From Streptomyces olivaceoviridis (GTDB lineage: Bacteria > Actinomycetota > Actinomycetes > Streptomycetales > Streptomycetaceae), in contig NZ_BMUI01000016.1 of assembly GCF_014650115.1 (NCBI RefSeq), positions 124,001-188,000 of the forward strand: a DNA stretch of 64,000 nt, in the 5' to 3' direction. The notes beneath the pieces are model-generated. The model ran no database searches and was not told the origin of the DNA. It worked only from the letters and a program-made list of their open reading frames with translations. This document shows positions 1 to 8,591 of the stretch, piece after piece. Position numbers and translations under genes: made by a program. Position 1 is the first letter of the stretch, and every line of letters starts with the position of its first letter.

Positions 1-354
1 CGGGCCCTCGTCCAGGCCGCCGCGGAGGTCGTGGTCCTCGCCGACCACACCAAGCTCGGCACGGACACCATGTTCCAGACCGTGCCGACGGACCTCATCA
101 CCCGGCTCGTCACCGACGAGCCCCCGCCCCACGACGACCGCGCCGCCACGGAGTTGCAGGCGCTCGCGGACCAGGGCGTGCAGATCGCCGTGGCCGGGGC
201 GAGTGGGAACCCGGGGGGTGAACAGGTCCCGGCGACTCGCCGCGCCCCACTGCCGGGGCCGCGCAGGGGGCACGTGGCGCTCCGCTCGGGGGCGGGGCTG
301 GGGGAGTCGGCCGCGGCCGAGCGGGGGCGCGTCGCCGATCTGCGCAGGCGCTGA
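1..354 (+). CDS. DeoR-family transcriptional regulator, C-terminal part
   Basis: Only the end of the gene is present; the reading frame is open from base 1. The segment reading LADHTKLGTDTMFQ is the end of the DeoR sensor domain, which in this family binds a phosphosugar and contains a conserved LADxxKxG stretch. The wing-helix DNA-binding half lies upstream of the window. The last 50 or so residues are Pro/Gly/Arg-rich and look like a non-conserved tail. From memory an orthologue sits next to accA2 in S. coelicolor. The target operon cannot be told from what is visible. Confidence 0.72.
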   Translation, partial: RALVQAAAEVVVLADHTKLGTDTMFQTVPTDLITRLVTDEPPPHDDRAATELQALADQGVQIAVAGASGNPGGEQVPATRRAPLPGPRRGHVALRSGAGLGESAAAERGRVADLRRR

Positions 355-867
355 GGACGCCCGGACGTCCGTGCGGGGCACGGGGCACGGGGCGTCGGGG
401 GGCCGCGGTCCGCGGTGGTCGTTCGCGCCCACGCGGCGGCAGCTCATCGCGAAGGGTCCCGCGCCCCTTCAGGCCCGCCGTCCTCGGGTCGGCCGGGCCG
501 GGCCCGGCAGGGGGCGAAGGCCGTGACGGCCGCCGGGGCGTACCGGCGGCGGGAGATCCGGGTCACCAGCCGCCCCATGGTGCGCTCCTCCGCCAAGCCG
601 CCCGGCAGGACCAGGCCGAGTGTCTCGGCGAGCGGCCTGCGGCCGAGGTGGACCAGGGCGCTCTCGTTCTGCTGGCGGGTCCACTCCGGTGCGGCGCTGG
701 TCAACTCGTTCCACAGAACCTGGGCGTCCGGACGGTAGGGGTCGTGGCCGGCCGGCGTCGGCGCTGGTGACGGTGGAGACGAGGTCCACGCGGCCCGCTC
801 GGGGTCCGGGGAAGCGGTCGGCCCCCGGTGCGTACCGGGGGCCGAGTCAGTCTTGCGATGCCGGACT
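355..867. other. Intergenic region with a possible decayed minus-strand gene
   Basis: No intact gene is seen. On the minus strand, roughly 444-770, one frame reads plausibly as protein (DPYRPDAQVLWNE, then LTSAAPEWTRQQNESALVH) and ends in a Pro/Arg tail. It has no convincing start or ribosome site, because its frame runs back into the 3' end of accA2. It may be the remnant of a gene or chance coding in GC-rich DNA. A diverged copy of the dispersed intergenic repeat lies at about 445-477. Confidence 0.4.
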
Positions 868-2640
868 TCAGTCCTTGATCTCGCAGATGGCCGCGCCCGA
901 GGTGATGGACGCGCCGACCTCGGCGGTCAGGCCCTTGATGGTGCCCGCCTTGTGGGCGTTCAGGGGCTGCTCCATCTTCATGGCCTCCAGGACGACGACC
1001 AGGTCGCCCTCCTTGACCTCCTGGCCCTCCTCGACGGCGATCTTCACGATCGTGCCCTGCATCGGCGAGGCGAGGGTGTCGCCGGAGGCGACCGGGCCGG
1101 ACTTCTTCGCCGCGCGGCGCTTCGGCTTGGCGCCGGCCGCGAGACCCGTGCGGGCCAGGCTCATGCCCAGCGACGACGGAAGCGAGACCTCCAGGCGCTT
1201 GCCGCCGACCTCGACGACGACCGTCTCGCGGCCCAGCTCCTCCTCCGCCTCGACGTCGGCGGGCGCGGCGAAGGGCTTGATCTCGTTGACGAACTCGGTC
1301 TCGATCCAGCGGGTGTGGACCGTGAAGGGGTCCTGGGAGCCGGTCAGCTCGGGGGCGAACGCCGGGTCCCGCACGACCACGCGGTGGAAGGGGATCGCCG
1401 TCGCCATGCCCTCGACCTGGAACTCGTCCAGGGCGCGGGCGGCCCGCTCCAGGGCCTCCTTGCGGGTACGGCCGGTCACGACCAGCTTGGCGAGCAGCGA
1501 GTCCCAGGCCGGGCCGATGACCGAACCGGCCTCCACGCCCGCGTCCAGCCGGACGCCGGGGCCGGACGGCGGGTCGAACCGGGTGACCGTGCCGGGGGCC
1601 GGGAGGAAGTTACGGCCCGGGTCCTCGCCGTTGATGCGGAACTCGAACGAGTGACCGCGCAGCACCGGGTCGCCGTAACCGAGCTCCTCGCCGTCGGCGA
1701 TGCGGAACATCTCGCGGACCAGGTCGATGCCGGCGACCTCCTCGGTCACCGGGTGCTCCACCTGGAGTCGGGTGTTCACCTCCAGGAAGGAGATGGTGCC
1801 GTCCTGGCCGACCAGGAACTCACAGGTGCCGGCGCCCTCGTAGCCGGCCTCCTTCAGGATGGCCTTCGAGGCGCGGTACAGCTCGGCGACCTGCTCCTCG
1901 GACAGGAACGGCGCCGGGGCCTCCTCGACCAGCTTCTGGTGGCGGCGCTGGAGGGAGCAGTCACGGGTGGAGACCACGACCACGTTGCCGTGCTTGTCGG
2001 CCAGGCACTGGGTCTCCACGTGGCGCGGACGGTCCAGGTAGCGCTCGACGAAGCACTCGCCGCGGCCGAAGGCGGCGACCGCCTCGCGCACCGCGGACTC
2101 GTACAGCTCGGGGACCTCTTCGAGGGTGCGGGCCACCTTCAGACCGCGGCCACCGCCACCGAAGGCGGCCTTGATGGCGATCGGCAGGCCGTGCTCCTTG
2201 GCGAAGGCCACGACCTCGTCGGCGCCCGAGACCGGGTCCGGGGTACCCGCGACCAGCGGCGCGCCGGCGCGCTGGGCGATGTGCCGGGCGGCGACCTTGT
2301 CACCCAGGTCGCGGATCGCCTGCGGCGGCGGGCCGATCCAGATCAGGCCGGCGTCCAGGACGGCCTGCGCGAACTCGGCGTTCTCCGAGAGGAAGCCGTA
2401 CCCCGGATGGACGGCGTCCGCGCCGGACTCACGCGCCGCGTTCAAGATCTTCTCGATGACCAGGTAGCTGGTGGCCGGGGTGTCACCGCCCAGAGCGAAC
2501 GCCTCATCCGCGGCGCGGACATGCAGAGCGTCCCGGTCCGGGTCGGCGTAGACGGCCACGCTCGCGATCCCGGCGTCCCGGCAGGCCCGGGCCACGCGGA
2601 CAGCGATTTCGCCACGGTTGGCGATGAGCACCTTGCGCAC
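868..2640 (-). CDS. accA2: Acyl-CoA carboxylase alpha subunit (biotin carboxylase plus BCCP)
   Basis: The 590-residue protein carries both the biotin carboxylase domain (about 1-450, starting RKVLIANRGEIAVRVAR, with the glycine-rich ATP-grasp loop FGGGGRGLK) and a C-terminal biotin carrier domain with the biotin site EAMKM at about residue 555. It carboxylates its own biotin with ATP and bicarbonate; the beta subunit PccB then transfers CO2 to acetyl- or propionyl-CoA. The GTG start at 2640 was chosen because an AAGGAGG site lies just upstream and the length equals the S. coelicolor protein as I remember it. The open frame extends to 2817, but that extension has no family similarity. BirA, encoded at 6392, would attach the biotin. 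Confidence 0.95.
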   Translation of the reverse strand: MRKVLIANRGEIAVRVARACRDAGIASVAVYADPDRDALHVRAADEAFALGGDTPATSYLVIEKILNAARESGADAVHPGYGFLSENAEFAQAVLDAGLIWIGPPPQAIRDLGDKVAARHIAQRAGAPLVAGTPDPVSGADEVVAFAKEHGLPIAIKAAFGGGGRGLKVARTLEEVPELYESAVREAVAAFGRGECFVERYLDRPRHVETQCLADKHGNVVVVSTRDCSLQRRHQKLVEEAPAPFLSEEQVAELYRASKAILKEAGYEGAGTCEFLVGQDGTISFLEVNTRLQVEHPVTEEVAGIDLVREMFRIADGEELGYGDPVLRGHSFEFRINGEDPGRNFLPAPGTVTRFDPPSGPGVRLDAGVEAGSVIGPAWDSLLAKLVVTGRTRKEALERAARALDEFQVEGMATAIPFHRVVVRDPAFAPELTGSQDPFTVHTRWIETEFVNEIKPFAAPADVEAEEELGRETVVVEVGGKRLEVSLPSSLGMSLARTGLAAGAKPKRRAAKKSGPVASGDTLASPMQGTIVKIAVEEGQEVKEGDLVVVLEAMKMEQPLNAHKAGTIKGLTAEVGASITSGAAICEIKD

Positions 2641-3004
2641 GATTGAGGCTCCCTCCTTGAAACAAGCCGAGTTTAGGGACTGCCGACACGGCACTTCGAC
2701 CCGTCCCCTGTGGTGAGCTTGCCCACACGGAGCGTGATGCGAGGCGCGCTCGACCCGCGAAAGCCCATGTCGCACCTCGGTACGCAGGACTCCTGCGGAA
2801 AACCCTAGCCCTGTCATGTGGCCAAGGTCTCTGTGAAGGCGTGCTGCGGCCCACTCGGATTCTTTGTCGAGTCCCTACGAATGGCCCAATGATTCTTTGC
2901 TGCCGCCCGAACCCTTGTCCCTGGGTTTACCCGTTAGTAGCGTTCGCGCTGTCTCGAACGTACCTGGGGTAACAGGCTGCTGGTGTGAGAGGGGGTGGGA
3001 TTCG
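2641..3004. promoter_or_regulatory. Divergent promoter region between accA2 and the next gene
   Basis: This 364-bp gap separates accA2 (minus) from a membrane-protein gene (plus), so it must hold both promoters. I could not assign convincing -35/-10 pairs. It contains the inverted repeat CGTTCG-N8-CGAACG at 2941-2960 and a comparatively AT-rich stretch around 2870-2945. The inverted repeat may be an operator. Confidence 0.4.
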
Positions 3005-3589
3005 GTGGTGCGCAGACCGGTGGCGGGGGTCGTGGCGGTCGTCCTCCTGGCGGAGGCCGTCTTCATCGCCGCGCTGAACTGGTTCCTCGGAGTGGTCGTC
3101 GACCGGCAGGACATGTCCCTGGCCGGTCTCGACCCGGACGTCATGTCGATGTCCTCGAAGATCGGCGGAGTGGTCTTCGGCCTCTACTTCGCGCTGTGCG
3201 CGCTGGTGGCCGCGCTGGTCGCGGTACGCGACCGCGCCCCGGCGGGTCTCGGCCGCGTCCTGCTGATCAGCGCGGCCGTGGTGCACGGCCTGCTCGGCGC
3301 GTTCGCCTGGGGCCTGGTCGGCTGGACGGCGTTCCTGTTCATGGTGGTCGTGCTCGGGCTGATCGTGCTGCTCCTGATGACGTACGACCGTGCGGGCGGC
3401 CCGGAGAGCGCGGCACCCGGCGGCACGCCCGGGGAGGGCGCCGGACCGGCGGCGCGGGCGGAGCCGGGCGCGGCCCCCGCCGGCGCGGGCGCGCCGGTGA
3501 GCCGTACGGACGAGCCGCAGGACGGGGACGACGAGCCGCAGGACTCGGTCCCCGCCCGGATCATCGCTCCGGTGCCCACAACTCCGTGA
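3005..3589 (+). CDS. Four-TM integral membrane protein, unknown function
   Basis: The 194-residue product has four hydrophobic segments (about residues 5-30, 50-72, 80-102 and 105-126) followed by a hydrophilic Ala/Pro/Gly-rich cytoplasmic-type tail with DEPQD repeats. I recognise no named family. The GTG at 3005 is preceded by GAGAGGGGG at a suitable distance; the open frame starts at 2864, but the extra residues lie in the promoter region. Its last 29 bases overlap the end of maf on the other strand. An orthologue at this position is, from memory, conserved in Streptomyces. Confidence 0.75.
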   Translation: MVRRPVAGVVAVVLLAEAVFIAALNWFLGVVVDRQDMSLAGLDPDVMSMSSKIGGVVFGLYFALCALVAALVAVRDRAPAGLGRVLLISAAVVHGLLGAFAWGLVGWTAFLFMVVVLGLIVLLLMTYDRAGGPESAAPGGTPGEGAGPAARAEPGAAPAGAGAPVSRTDEPQDGDDEPQDSVPARIIAPVPTTP

Positions 3590-4178
3590 TGCTCACGCCC
3601 AGTTCGGCGAGGAGCTTGCGGAGCAGGGGCAGGCTGATGCCGATCACGTTGCCGTGGTCGCCGTCGATGCCCTCGATGAACGGCGCCGAACGGCCGTCCA
3701 GGGTGAACGCGCCGGCGACGTGCAGCGGCTCCCCGGAGGCCACGTAGGCGGCGATCTCCTCGTCGCTGGGCTCGCCGAACCGGACGACGGTGGACGCGGT
3801 CGCCGACACGTACCGCTTGGCCTCCGTGTCCCAGACGCAGTGCCCCGTCTGGAGCACTCCGGCCCGCCCGCGCATGTTCTTCCAGCGGGCGGTGGCCTCC
3901 TCGGCGTCGGCCGGCTTGCCGAGCGCCTGCCCGTCCAGCTCCAGCACCGAGTCACAGCCGATCACCAGGGCGCCCTGCACCTCCGGCCGCGCCGCCACGA
4001 CGCTCGCCTTGGCCTCGGCGAGGGCGAGGGCCAGCTCCGCCGGGGTGGGGGCGGTGACGGCGTCCTCGTCGACGCCGCTCACGATCACCTCGGGGGCGAG
4101 GCCGGCCTGCCGGAGCAGGGCCAGCCGGGCGGGGGACTGGGAGGCGAGCACGAGTCGCCTGCGTCGTGTGGCAGTCAT
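3561..4178 (-). CDS. maf: Maf nucleoside triphosphate pyrophosphatase
   Basis: This 205-residue protein starts with the Maf signature LVLASQSPARLALLRQAG and contains the conserved VIGCDSVLELDG and GKPADAEEA segments that shape the NTP pocket. Maf proteins hydrolyse non-canonical or modified nucleoside triphosphates (dTTP/UTP or m7GTP type) to the monophosphate and PPi and have been linked to septation. Substrate class cannot be fixed from the motifs. It is the last gene of a minus-strand cluster beginning at pccB and ends inside the 3' end of the convergent gene. Confidence 0.92.
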   Translation of the reverse strand: MTATRRRRLVLASQSPARLALLRQAGLAPEVIVSGVDEDAVTAPTPAELALALAEAKASVVAARPEVQGALVIGCDSVLELDGQALGKPADAEEATARWKNMRGRAGVLQTGHCVWDTEAKRYVSATASTVVRFGEPSDEEIAAYVASGEPLHVAGAFTLDGRSAPFIEGIDGDHGNVIGISLPLLRKLLAELGVSITELWAPER

Positions 4179-4210
4179 GCGGTCAGGTTAGTCAGGGAGC
4201 GCCGCGCGGC

Positions 4211-4339
4211 TCACCTCAGGCCACTGACGACCATGAACAGCACCATGGCCAGGGCCACGAGAAGACCGAGCCGCCGAAGCATGTCCTGCGCGTCGCGCAG
4301 GTCCTTCGGCGGTTCGTCTTCCGGGTCTGACCACAGCAC
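4211..4339 (-). CDS. 42-residue single-pass membrane peptide, MmpB-like
   Basis: A short frame starting at GTG 4339 encodes VLWSDPEDEPPKDLRDAQ, a short charged stretch, and one transmembrane helix of about 18 residues ending in SGLR. The acidic head followed by a C-terminal helix matches my recollection of small Streptomyces membrane proteins annotated as morphogenic membrane protein MmpB. It sits between maf and pccE in the same orientation. The purine-rich GGTGGA directly abuts the GTG, so the exact start is uncertain. Confidence 0.65.
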   Translation of the reverse strand: MLWSDPEDEPPKDLRDAQDMLRRLGLLVALAMVLFMVVSGLR

Positions 4340-4421
4340 TCCACCAGCGTGCGGCTTCGCCCGGGGAGGGCGCCTGAGTACTGCTACTCAAGTTGGCGCC
4401 CGGTGTGGTTCCCGGAACCCC

Positions 4422-4631
4422 TCAGCTCGGCCAGTAGGTGCGGGTCCAGGACGTCGGTCCCGGCCGGGGGACGCGGTGGGCCGCGATCCTCGACGGGTCG
4501 GACCACGCGTCGCTCGGGGGCTCCGCGCCGGACGGCGTCGCCGCTGCCGCCGCGGCGCGGGCGCGGACCACCGCCAGGGCGGCGGCCAGCTCCTCCGGGG
4601 TCGGGTTGCCTCGTACGACCTTGATGTTCAT
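4422..4631 (-). CDS. pccE: Acyl-CoA carboxylase epsilon subunit
   Basis: The 69-residue protein begins MNIKVVRGNPTPEELAAA, the hallmark of the small epsilon subunit, and ends in the typical WSDPSR...WTRTYWPS tail. In Streptomyces this subunit binds the beta subunit and stimulates the AccA2-PccB complex. The gene lies 36 bp downstream of pccB and is almost certainly co-transcribed with it. Confidence 0.92.
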   Translation of the reverse strand: MNIKVVRGNPTPEELAAALAVVRARAAAAAATPSGAEPPSDAWSDPSRIAAHRVPRPGPTSWTRTYWPS

Positions 4632-4667
4632 GACCGCTCCCAGGGTCGGCAGGGCTTGGCGGGGGAC

Positions 4668-6281
4668 CTAGAGGGGGATGTTGCCGTGCTTCTTCGGAGG
4701 CAGGGATTCCCGCTTGGTGCGCAGTTGACGCAGCCCGCGGACGATGTGCGCGCGGGTGTCGGACGGCATGATCACCGCGTCGACGTAGCCGCGCTCGGCC
4801 GCGACGTAGGGGTTGAGGAGGGTGTCCTCGTACTCCTGGATCAGCCGCGCGCGCACGGCCTCGACGTCCTCACCGCTCGCCTCCGCCTCCGCGATCGTGC
4901 GGCGGTGCAGGATGTTGACCGCGCCCTGGGCGCCCATGACGGCGATCTGGGCGGTGGGCCAGGCCAGGTTGAGGTCGGCGCCCAGGTGCTTGGAGCCCAT
5001 GACGTCGTAGGCGCCGCCGAAGGCCTTGCGGGTGATGACGGTGATCAGCGGGACGGTGGCCTCGGCGTAGGCGTAGATCAGCTTGGCGCCGCGCCGGATG
5101 ATGCCGTCGTGCTCCTGGTCGACGCCCGGCAGGAAGCCCGGCACGTCCACGAAGGTCAGCACCGGGATGTTGAAGGCGTCGCAGGTCCGTACGAAACGGG
5201 CGGCCTTCTCGCTCGCCGTGATGTCGAGGCAGCCGGCGAACTGCATCGGCTGGTTGGCGACGACGCCGACCGGGTGGCCCTCGACCCGCCCGAACCCGGT
5301 GAGGATGTTCGGCGCGAACAGGGCCTGCGTCTCGAAGAACTCGCCGTCGTCCAGGACGTGCTCGATCACCGTGTGCATGTCGTACGGCTGGTTGGCGCTG
5401 TCCGGTACGACGGTGTCCAGCTCGCGGTCCTCGTCGCTGGGGGAGAGGTCCGCCTCCTCCGGGAAGACCGGGGGCTCGGAGAGGTTGTTGGACGGCAGGT
5501 ACGACAGCAGCTGCTTGACGTACTCGATGGCGTCCTTCTCGTCCCCGGCCATGTGGTGGGCCACACCGGAGGCGGTGTTGTGGGTGCGGGCGCCGCCCAG
5601 CTCCTCGAAGCCGACGTCCTCGCCGGTGACGGTCTTGATGACGTCCGGGCCGGTGATGAACATGTGCGAGGTCTGGTCGACCATGACCGTGAAGTCGGTG
5701 ATGGCCGGGGAGTAGACCGCGCCGCCCGCGCAGGGCCCGACGACGAGAGAGATCTGCGGGATGACACCGCTGGCGTGGGTGTTGCGCCGGAAGATCTCGC
5801 CGTACGCCCCCAGGGAGGCGACCCCCTCCTGGATGCGGGCGCCGCCGGAGTCGTTGATCCCGATGACCGGGCAGCCGGTCTTCAGAGCGAAGTCCATGAC
5901 CTTGACGATCTTCTGGCCGTAGACCTCGCCGAGGGCGCCGCCGAAGACGGTGAAGTCCTGGGAGAAGACCGCGACCGGGCGGCCGTCGACCGTGCCGTAG
6001 CCGGTGACGACGCCGTCCCCGTACGGACGGTTCCTCTCCAGCCCGAAGTTGGTCGACCGGTGCCGGGCGAACTCGTCCAGCTCGACGAACGACCCCTCGT
6101 CGAGCAGCAGTTCGATCCGCTCACGCGCCGTCAGCTTGCCCTTGGCGTGCTGCTTCTCGACGGCGCGCTCCGAGCCGGCGTGCGTCGCCTCGTGGATACG
6201 GCGCTGGAGATCCGCGAGCTTCCCCGCGGTCGTGTGGATGTCGATCTCTTGGATCTCGTGACGCTCTTCCGGCTCGGACAT
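4668..6281 (-). CDS. pccB: Propionyl-CoA carboxylase beta subunit (carboxyltransferase)
   Basis: This 537-residue carboxyltransferase has both crotonase-like halves. The first carries the oxyanion glycines in INDSGGARIQEG (residues 142-153) and GPCAGGAVYSP (182-192); the second carries TRKAFGGAYDVMGSKH. Asp426 in AYDVM corresponds to Asp422 of S. coelicolor PccB, the residue known to set propionyl- over acetyl-CoA specificity. The product, methylmalonyl-CoA, feeds polyketide and odd-chain metabolism. pccB leads a minus-strand unit with pccE, the small membrane peptide and maf, divergent from birA. Confidence 0.95.
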   Translation of the reverse strand: MSEPEERHEIQEIDIHTTAGKLADLQRRIHEATHAGSERAVEKQHAKGKLTARERIELLLDEGSFVELDEFARHRSTNFGLERNRPYGDGVVTGYGTVDGRPVAVFSQDFTVFGGALGEVYGQKIVKVMDFALKTGCPVIGINDSGGARIQEGVASLGAYGEIFRRNTHASGVIPQISLVVGPCAGGAVYSPAITDFTVMVDQTSHMFITGPDVIKTVTGEDVGFEELGGARTHNTASGVAHHMAGDEKDAIEYVKQLLSYLPSNNLSEPPVFPEEADLSPSDEDRELDTVVPDSANQPYDMHTVIEHVLDDGEFFETQALFAPNILTGFGRVEGHPVGVVANQPMQFAGCLDITASEKAARFVRTCDAFNIPVLTFVDVPGFLPGVDQEHDGIIRRGAKLIYAYAEATVPLITVITRKAFGGAYDVMGSKHLGADLNLAWPTAQIAVMGAQGAVNILHRRTIAEAEASGEDVEAVRARLIQEYEDTLLNPYVAAERGYVDAVIMPSDTRAHIVRGLRQLRTKRESLPPKKHGNIPL

Positions 6282-6391
6282 CGGGATGCGGCTCCCTGCC
6301 TGCTCAAAAGGGGGGACGGTTACTCATCCGTAGAGTAGTGGCGGGCCTACGGATCGGCAGTGCGTCGTTTACCACACCTAGGGTGGCTTGC

Positions 6392-7252
6392 ATGACGCCG
6401 CAGAATCCATCAGACGACAGCCGCTGGTCCGACCTGGACCGTCCGCCCCTGAACGCCGTGGCGCTCCGGCGCGGGCTGGTCCGGGAGGGGAGCCTGTACT
6501 CCGGGATCGAGGTGGTGCAGCGGACCGGCTCCACCAACTCCGACCTGGCCGCGCGGGCCGCCGCCGGGGAGGCCGACGAGGGCGCGGTCCTGGTGGCGGA
6601 GGAGCAGACGGCGGGCCGGGGCCGGCTGGACCGTCGCTGGACGGCTCCGCCGCGCTCCGGCCTGTTCTTCTCCGTCCTGCTCAAGCCCGCCGAGGTGCCG
6701 GTGGCCCGCTGGGGGTGGCTGCCGCTGCTGACCGGTGTGGCGGTGGCGACCGGGCTGTCCCGGGCGGCGGGCGTCGACACGGCCCTCAAGTGGCCGAACG
6801 ACCTGCTGGTGAGCGTGGGCGGGGAGGAGCGCAAGGCCGGGGGCATCCTCGCCGAGCGGGCCGGCGACGACGGCGTCGTCATCGGCGTCGGCATCAACGT
6901 CACCCTCAGGGCGGACGAACTGCCGGTCCCGCAGGCCGGCTCCCTGGCCCTGGCCGGGGCGCCGGGCACGGACCGGGATCCGCTGCTGCGGGCGGTGCTG
7001 CGGTCGCTGGAGGACTGGTACGGGCGCTGGCGGGCCGCGGGGGGCGATCCCTCTGCGAGCCGGCTCCAGGAGACGTACACCGCGGGCTGCGCGACCCTCG
7101 GGCGGGTGGTGCGGGCGGAACTGCCGGGCGACCGCTCGGTGGTGGGGGAGGCCGTGGCGCTGGACGGCGACGGGCGGCTGATCATCGCCACGGAGAGCGG
7201 GGTGCAGGAGCCGGTGGGGGCGGGGGACATCGTCCACCTGCGGCCGGCGTAG
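6392..7252 (+). CDS. birA: Biotin--[acetyl-CoA-carboxylase] ligase
   Basis: The 286-residue enzyme has the biotinyl-5'-AMP loop as GRGRLDRRW, followed by KWPNDLLV and KAGGILAE and the C-terminal SH3-like domain. It lacks the N-terminal winged helix of E. coli BirA, so it is a monofunctional (class I) ligase and not a repressor. Its evident substrate is the biotin domain of AccA2 encoded nearby. The ATG at 6392 follows a TAGGG stretch; an upstream in-frame start at 6338 would add only intergenic-type residues. It is divergent from pccB with a 110-bp gap. Confidence 0.93.
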   Translation: MTPQNPSDDSRWSDLDRPPLNAVALRRGLVREGSLYSGIEVVQRTGSTNSDLAARAAAGEADEGAVLVAEEQTAGRGRLDRRWTAPPRSGLFFSVLLKPAEVPVARWGWLPLLTGVAVATGLSRAAGVDTALKWPNDLLVSVGGEERKAGGILAERAGDDGVVIGVGINVTLRADELPVPQAGSLALAGAPGTDRDPLLRAVLRSLEDWYGRWRAAGGDPSASRLQETYTAGCATLGRVVRAELPGDRSVVGEAVALDGDGRLIIATESGVQEPVGAGDIVHLRPA

Positions 7253-7253
7253 A

Positions 7254-7293
7254 GCGCCCCGAAGGGGTGCGGGGAACCGCGCGACCAGCCACG
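7254..7293 (+). repeat. Dispersed intergenic repeat, copy 1
   Basis: Directly after the birA stop lies the hairpin GCGCCCCGAAGGGGTGC followed by GGGGAACCGCGCGACCAGCC. Closely related copies occur at 10238, 10366 and 18212 and, inverted, at 24857. The hairpin placed right behind a stop codon suggests a terminator or mRNA 3'-end role, but there is no T-tract. Confidence 0.75.
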
Positions 7294-7466
7294 ATGGACT
7301 CGCGGCCGGGCTTGGCGACCCCGTACGGCCGGACGACGCCGGTTCACTTGACCGGTGCCGGGAACGCGGGCCGCCGGCCCAACCCGACGGAGTGAGCTGG
7401 CGCACACCTGCCGTAGAGTTGAGGCCGGTCGATACCTGACCGCGGCAGATCGGAAGGGCAGCAGGC

Positions 7467-8591
7467 GTGACCGTCGACGACACGGGCTCCGGCGCTGGCG
7501 GGGACGGCCGGGTGGACCCCCACGCCCCCGAGACCGGCGATGACCCGCTGGCCCTGCGTCTCGAACAGCTCATCCTGGGCGCCGAGCGCCGCTACACCCC
7601 GTTCCAGGCCGCGCGCAGCGCCGGCGTCTCCATGGAGCTGGCGTCCCGGTTCTGGCGGGCGATGGGCTTCGCGGACATCGGCCAGGCCAAGGCCCTCACC
7701 GAGGCCGACGTCCTGGCCCTGCGCCGCCTCGCCGGTCTGGTGGAGGCGGGACTGCTGAGCGAGGCCATGGCGGTGCAGGTGGCCCGGTCCACCGGGCAGA
7801 CCACCGCCCGGTTGGCGGAATGGCAGATCGACTCCTTCCTGGAGGGCCTGACCGAGCCCCCGGAACCGGGGATGACCCGCACCGAGGTGACGTACCCGAT
7901 CGTCGAACTGCTCCTGCCCGAGCTGGAGGAGTTCCTCGTCTACGTCTGGCGGCGCCAGCTCGCCGCGTCGGCCGGCCGGGTCGTGCAGACCGCCGACGAC
8001 GAGGAGATGGTCGACCGTCGGCTCGCCGTCGGCTTCGCCGACCTCGTCGGCTTCACCCGGCTCACCCGCCGCATGGAGGAGGAGGAGCTGGGCGAGCTGG
8101 TCGAGGCGTTCGAGACGACCGCGGCCGACCTGGTGGCGGCGCGCGGCGGTCGGCTCATCAAGACCCTCGGCGACGAGGTGCTGTACGCGGCGGACGACGC
8201 CGGTGTGGCCGCGGACATCGCGCTGCGGCTGGTGGAGACGCTGGCGAACGACGAGACGATGCCCGAGCTGCGGGTCGGCATGGCGTTCGGCACGGTGACC
8301 ACCCGCATGGGCGATGTGTTCGGTACGACGGTGAACCTGGCCTCCCGGCTGACCTCGATAGCCCCGCGCGACGCCGTCCTCGTGGACAGCGCGTTCGCCG
8401 AGGAGCTGATCCGCAGCGGCGAGGCGCCCGCCTCGGAGGCGGAGGCAGCGGAGGCCGCGGCGGCGGCCGAGAAGGAGGGCGAGGACCCGCCGGTGTACCG
8501 CTTCGCGCTCCAGCCGATGTGGCAGCGCCCGGTGCGCGGCCTCGGTGTGGTCGAGCCGTGGCTGCTCACCCGCCGCGACGGCCAGCCGTAG
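7467..8591 (+). CDS. cya: Adenylate cyclase, class III
   Basis: This soluble 374-residue protein has an N-terminal alpha-helical region (30-165) and a class III cyclase domain (about 185-310). The two metal-binding aspartates are Asp192 in GFADLVGFTRL and Asp236 in KTLGDEVLY. The domain also has the transition-state region VNLASRL. It makes cAMP from ATP; in S. coelicolor the orthologue is needed for normal germination and development. The start is the GTG at 7467. The gene end overlaps the convergent gene at 8566 by 26 bases. A long Ala/Glu linker near residues 312-335 separates the domain from a short C-terminal tail. Confidence 0.93.
   Translation: MTVDDTGSGAGGDGRVDPHAPETGDDPLALRLEQLILGAERRYTPFQAARSAGVSMELASRFWRAMGFADIGQAKALTEADVLALRRLAGLVEAGLLSEAMAVQVARSTGQTTARLAEWQIDSFLEGLTEPPEPGMTRTEVTYPIVELLLPELEEFLVYVWRRQLAASAGRVVQTADDEEMVDRRLAVGFADLVGFTRLTRRMEEEELGELVEAFETTAADLVAARGGRLIKTLGDEVLYAADDAGVAADIALRLVETLANDETMPELRVGMAFGTVTTRMGDVFGTTVNLASRLTSIAPRDAVLVDSAFAEELIRSGEAPASEAEAAEAAAAAEKEGEDPPVYRFALQPMWQRPVRGLGVVEPWLLTRRDGQP

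Noticed and set aside
2641..2817. accA2 starting at 2817 (MTGLGFSAG...)
   Set aside because: The extension has no biotin carboxylase similarity, and a strong ribosome site sits right before GTG 2640.
2941..2960. CGTTCG-N8-CGAACG inverted repeat as a LexA (SOS) box
   Set aside because: The Streptomyces SOS box has CGAAC on the left and GTTCG on the right with a 4-base centre; here the arms are in the opposite order with an 8-base spacer.
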